Assembly (NCBI GenBank): GCA_000341795.1
Contig: AODO01000054.1
Location: forward strand, 124,001 to 188,000
Origin: Rhodococcus triatomae BKS 15-14
GTDB taxonomy: Bacteria; Actinomycetota; Actinomycetes; Mycobacteriales; Mycobacteriaceae
Direction of reading: 5' to 3'
DNA: 64,000 bases
Both the position numbers and the translations under genes were made by a program. A model generated the notes under the pieces. That model saw only the letters and a program-made list of their open reading frames with translations, was not told where the DNA came from and did not search any database. Of the stretch, positions 60,668 to 64,000 are shown piece by piece. The number at the start of each line of letters is the position of its first letter. The stretch's first letter is position 1.

Positions 60668-62116
60668 ATGGCGACGAGCGACACCTCCTTCGGCGGAAGC
60701 GGTTCCGGGGCCACCCACACGAGCGCCGGGAACGCGGTGCTGATCGCCGCGGCCGCAGCTCTCGGCGGGTTCCTGTTCGGTTACGACACCGCCGTCATCA
60801 ACGGCGCGGTCGGCGCGATCCGCGACAAGTACGACATCGGAGCGGGCGGAACCGGTCTGACGGTCTCGCTGACACTGCTCGGCGCCGCGCTCGGCGCCTG
60901 GATCGCGGGCGATCTCGCCGACCGGCTCGGCCGCATCCGGGTGATGCAACTCGCCGCGCTGCTGTTCATGCTGGGGTCGATCGGCTCGGCCTTCCCGTTC
61001 AGCATCTACGACCTGACCTTCTGGCGCATCGTCGGTGGCGTCGGGGTCGGCTTCGCGGCGGTGATCGCGCCCGCCTACATCGCCGAGATCTCCCCCGCCG
61101 CGATCCGCGGCCGGCTCGGATCGATGTACCAGCTGGCGATCGTCCTCGGTATCGCCATCTCCCAGCTCGTCAACTATGCGCTGCACGAGGCCGCCGGCGG
61201 GGACGCGCGCGGGACCCTCGCCGGCATCGAGGCCTGGCAGTGGATGCTCGCGCTCGAGGCGATTCCCGCCCTGCTCTACCTCCTGATGACCTTCCCGATC
61301 CCGGAGTCCCCGCGGTTCCTGATCCTGAAGGGCCGTGACGGCGAGGCACGAAGGATCCTCGCGGACGTCGAGGGTGGCGGCGAGGAACACGTGACGAGCC
61401 GGTTCGCCGAGATCCGTGAGTCACTGCGCGAACGAACCGCCAAGATCAGTGTGCGGCAACTGTTCTCGAAGGACATGGGGGTGGCACCGCTGGTCTGGGT
61501 CGGTATCGCTCTCGCGGCCCTGCAGCAGTTCGTCGGCATCAACGTCATCTTCTACTACTCGGCGACGCTGTGGGAGGCGGTCGGATTCGGTGAGGACCGC
61601 TCACTGCTGATCAGCGTCGTCAGCGCCCTCGTCAACATCGTCGGCACCTTCGTCGCGATCGCCGTGATCGACCGCATCGGACGCAAACCGCTGCTCCTGA
61701 TCGGTTCCGTCGGCATGGCCGTGTCGCTGGGCATCACGGCGATCTGCTTCAGCTCCGCCGTCGTGACCACCGACGCCGACGGCGACTCCGTGGCCACCTT
61801 GTCCGGCGCCAACGGCACGATCGCCCTGATCGCCGCGAACGCGTTCGTGTTCTTCTTCGCCTTCTCCTGGGGTCCCGTGGTGTGGGTCCTCATCAGCGAG
61901 ATGTTCCCCAACCGGATCCGCGCTGCCGCCGTCGGTGTCGCGACCGCCGCCAACTGGGTGGCGAACTTCCTCGTCTCCGCGACCTTCCCGTCCCTGGCCG
62001 ACTGGAACCTGTCGCTCACCTACGGCGGCTACGCCGTCATGGCGGCGCTGTCGTTCTTCGTCGTCTGGAAGTTCGTGGTCGAAACGCGGGGACGCACGCT
62101 GGAAGAGGCCGGCTGA
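60668..62116 (+). CDS. Sugar porter (MFS, glucose/xylose type)
   Basis: 482 residues, ATG at 60668. Sugar-porter family hallmarks: GGFLFGYDTAVINGA, DRLGRIR, PESPRFLIL, QQFVGINVIFYYSATLWE, DRIGRKPLL, and ETRGRTLEE at the end. Twelve membrane helices. Proton-coupled import of a hexose or pentose is the family role. The substrate is not known. Convergent with dxs, 10 bp apart. Confidence 0.93.
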   Translation: MATSDTSFGGSGSGATHTSAGNAVLIAAAAALGGFLFGYDTAVINGAVGAIRDKYDIGAGGTGLTVSLTLLGAALGAWIAGDLADRLGRIRVMQLAALLFMLGSIGSAFPFSIYDLTFWRIVGGVGVGFAAVIAPAYIAEISPAAIRGRLGSMYQLAIVLGIAISQLVNYALHEAAGGDARGTLAGIEAWQWMLALEAIPALLYLLMTFPIPESPRFLILKGRDGEARRILADVEGGGEEHVTSRFAEIRESLRERTAKISVRQLFSKDMGVAPLVWVGIALAALQQFVGINVIFYYSATLWEAVGFGEDRSLLISVVSALVNIVGTFVAIAVIDRIGRKPLLLIGSVGMAVSLGITAICFSSAVVTTDADGDSVATLSGANGTIALIAANAFVFFFAFSWGPVVWVLISEMFPNRIRAAAVGVATAANWVANFLVSATFPSLADWNLSLTYGGYAVMAALSFFVVWKFVVETRGRTLEEAG

Positions 62117-62126
62117 CCCGGCCCGG

Positions 62127-64000
62127 TCACGGTTTCGGGGTGATCTCCGACTCGGCGCTCGGGCCCGGCGTCACGTCGTCGGACCGCAGCCCCGACACCC
62201 AGCCGGTGATCTGGCGGGCGAGGTCCTGAGCGGTCAGCCCGATCTCGGCGAGCACCTGGTCGCGCGAGGCGTGGTCGAGGAAGCGCTGCGGGACGCCGAC
62301 GTTGCGGGTGGGGGTGTCGACATCCGCGGCGCGCAACGCGCCGGAGACCGCCGACCCGATGCCGCCGTGCACGCCGCCGTCCTCGACGGTGACGACCATC
62401 GAGAAGTTCCGGCCCAGGTCGACGATCGCGTCCGCCACCGGGAGCACCCACCGGGGATCCACCACGGCGGCCGAGATTCCCTGCTGCTCCAGACGTTTCG
62501 CCGTCTCCAGCGCCATAGCGGCGAACGAGCCGACCGCGACGATCAGCACGTCGCCGCGACGGTCGGCGGGCATGGCGAGCACGTCCACTCCCCCGATGCG
62601 TTCGAGCGCCGGGATGTCGTCACCGACCGCACCCTTGGGGAACCGCAGCGCCGTCGGCCCGTCGGAGATCGCCAGCGCCTCGCCCAGTTCCTCCCGCAGC
62701 GTCGCGGCGTCGCGCGGCGCGGCCACCCGCATCCCGGGCACGATCCCCAGCAGCGAGAAGTCCCACATGCCGTTGTGGCTGGCACCGTCGGAGCCGGTGA
62801 TGCCGGCCCGGTCCAGTACCAGGGTCACGGGCTGCCGGAGCAGCGCGGCGTCCATCAGCAACTGGTCGAAAGCGCGGTTGAGGAACGTCGAGTACACGGC
62901 GACGACGGGGTGCAGCCCGCCCAGTGCCAGTCCCGCAGCCGAGGTGACGGCGTGCTGTTCGGCGATTCCGACGTCGAACATCCGGTCGGGGAAACGCTCG
63001 CCGAACGCGGTGAGCCCCGTCGGCCCGGGCATCGCCGCGGTGATCGCGACGATGTCCTTCCGCTCGGTCGCCCGGTCGATCAGTTCCTGCGAGAACACCG
63101 ACGTCCAGTCGGCGACCGGGCTGGACGTCGAACGGCCGGTGAGCGGGTCGATGACACCGGTGGCGTGCATCTGGTCGGCGACGTGGTTCTCCGCGGGCGC
63201 ATAGCCCATCCCCTTGCGGGTGACGGCATGCACGATGACCGGGCCACCGAAGGACTTGGCTCGCCGCAGCGCCGACTCCATCGCCACCTGATCGTGCCCG
63301 TCGACCGGTCCGAGATACTTGATCCCGAGATCGGTGAACATCACCTGCGGGCTGACCATGTCCTTGATGCCGGCCTTCATCCCGTGCAGCAGCTGGTACG
63401 CCGCCCGGCCGACCCACGGCATCTTCTTGACCATGCGGCGACTGTTGTCCAGCACGCGCTCGTAGCCGGGCTGCAACCGGAGCGCGGCGAGGTGGTCGGC
63501 GAGCCCGCCGATGGTCGGGGCGTACGAGCGGCCGTTGTCGTTGACGACGATGACCACGGAGCGGTCGCCGCCCGCCGCGATGTTGTTGAGCGCCTCCCAG
63601 CACATGCCGCCCGTGAGGGCGCCGTCGCCCACGATCGCGACGACGTGCCGGTTCTGGCCCGTCAGCTGGAACGACTTCGCGAGCCCGTCCGCGTACGACA
63701 GCGCAGCCGACGCGTGCGAAGACTCCACCCAGTCGTGCTCGGACTCGGCGCGGCACGGGTACCCGGACAGTCCGCCCTGTTTGCGGAGCGTGTCGAAGCG
63801 GTCCTTGCGTCCCGTGAGGATCTTGTGCACGTACGCCTGGTGGCCGGTGTCGAACAGCACGGCGTCACAGGGCGACTCGAACACCCTGTGCACGGCGAGC
63901 GTCAACTCGACGACGCCGAGGTTGGGACCGAGGTGCCCGCCGGTCGCGGACACCTTCTCCACCAGGAACTCGCGGATCTCGGAGGCGAGTTCGCGCATCT
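62127..64000 (-). CDS. dxs: 1-deoxy-D-xylulose-5-phosphate synthase (5' end cut by window edge)
   Basis: ThDP enzyme that joins pyruvate and glyceraldehyde 3-phosphate to DXP, the first step of the MEP isoprenoid pathway. The ThDP-binding [16 protein letters not shown] and [13 protein letters not shown] are present, plus the catalytic [17 protein letters not shown] and [14 protein letters not shown]. The open frame continues to the window edge. About 20-25 N-terminal residues lie outside, and the ATG at 63998 is an internal Met of the conserved helix, not the start. Confidence 0.95.
   Translation of the reverse strand, partial: MRELASEIREFLVEKVSATGGHLGPNLGVVELTLAVHRVFESPCDAVLFDTGHQAYVHKILTGRKDRFDTLRKQGGLSGYPCRAESEHDWVESSHASAALSYADGLAKSFQLTGQNRHVVAIVGDGALTGGMCWEALNNIAAGGDRSVVIVVNDNGRSYAPTIGGLADHLAALRLQPGYERVLDNSRRMVKKMPWVGRAAYQLLHGMKAGIKDMVSPQVMFTDLGIKYLGPVDGHDQVAMESALRRAKSFGGPVIVHAVTRKGMGYAPAENHVADQMHATGVIDPLTGRSTSSPVADWTSVFSQELIDRATERKDIVAITAAMPGPTGLTAFGERFPDRMFDVGIAEQHAVTSAAGLALGGLHPVVAVYSTFLNRAFDQLLMDAALLRQPVTLVLDRAGITGSDGASHNGMWDFSLLGIVPGMRVAAPRDAATLREELGEALAISDGPTALRFPKGAVGDDIPALERIGGVDVLAMPADRRGDVLIVAVGSFAAMALETAKRLEQQGISAAVVDPRWVLPVADAIVDLGRNFSMVVTVEDGGVHGGIGSAVSGALRAADVDTPTRNVGVPQRFLDHASRDQVLAEIGLTAQDLARQITGWVSGLRSDDVTPGPSAESEITPKP

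Noticed and set aside
63998-64000. ATG at 63998 as the dxs start
   Set aside because: It is followed by the conserved helix of the mature protein ([10 protein letters not shown]). Family members have about 20-25 residues before this point, so the true start lies outside the window.

Overview
The window is a GC-rich (roughly 68-70 percent) actinobacterial chromosome segment. Gene content and order point to a mycolic-acid-containing relative of Mycobacterium, most likely Rhodococcus. Genes for phosphatidylinositol mannoside (PIM), arabinan and mycolate metabolism are present, and the order is close to that of M. tuberculosis. From memory, the left half follows the block Rv2583c (rel) to Rv2614c (thrS). 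The stretch 33.4-64 kb follows Rv2670c (zapE) to Rv2682c (dxs), with lineage-specific insertions. No insertion sequence, phage, plasmid gene or CRISPR array was seen. Both window edges cut a gene: rel on the left (only its extreme C-terminus missing) and dxs on the right (N-terminus missing).

Layout. 1-20.9 kb is one long minus-strand series: rel, apt, a peptide-binding lipoprotein, secF, secD, yajC, ruvBAC, a small membrane protein, a YebC/TACO1 regulator, pdxT, a TesB thioesterase, pdxS, then the PIM operon (LemA-NUDIX protein, pimA, acyltransferase, pgsA), an Ap4A-phosphorylase-like HIT protein and thrS. Many of these genes overlap by 4 bp (GTGA/ATGA) and are probably translationally coupled. 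21-25.8 kb holds a FhuF-like 2Fe-2S protein, a PGPGW membrane protein, a MerR regulator divergent from an acyl-CoA ligase, a DUF1905/YdeI protein and an unrecognised Cys-rich protein. 25.9-27.2 kb is a tRNA region: Val(CAC) on the minus strand, then two tandem copies of Gly(GCC)-Cys(GCA)-Val(GAC), each with its own promoter and terminator. 27.2-33.3 kb is accessory: a protein with eleven 9-residue repeats coupled to an RDD membrane protein, a GH1 glucosidase, an MFS exporter, a membrane-anchored twin L7/L12-like protein, a GNAT acetyltransferase and a DapB-like dehydrogenase.

33.4-47.3 kb resumes the conserved order: zapE, RibD-like reductase, a TAP-like lipoprotein, aftC and msrB. Then come an L-lactate dehydrogenase, a beta-lactamase-fold lipoprotein and a cytosolic BisC-type molybdoenzyme, followed by hemQ-hemY-hemE (coproporphyrin-dependent heme synthesis) and a DUF3000 protein. 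47.3-64 kb carries an HSL-type esterase, an RNase D, a TetR/DUF2236 divergent pair with a strong operator candidate, a previously easy-to-miss 41-residue ORF, an SGNH hydrolase, the fadA-fadB beta-oxidation operon, an antigen-85-type mycolyltransferase with an unusual insertion, a secreted lipase, a siderophore-binding lipoprotein, a sugar porter and dxs.

The points I would look at again are the nonapeptide-repeat/RDD pair, the twin L7/L12-like membrane protein, the 41-residue ORF next to the TetR/DUF2236 locus, the mycolyltransferase insertion, and the several exact palindromes in divergent intergenic regions. All database-type assignments are from recognition of family motifs by eye. No search was run.
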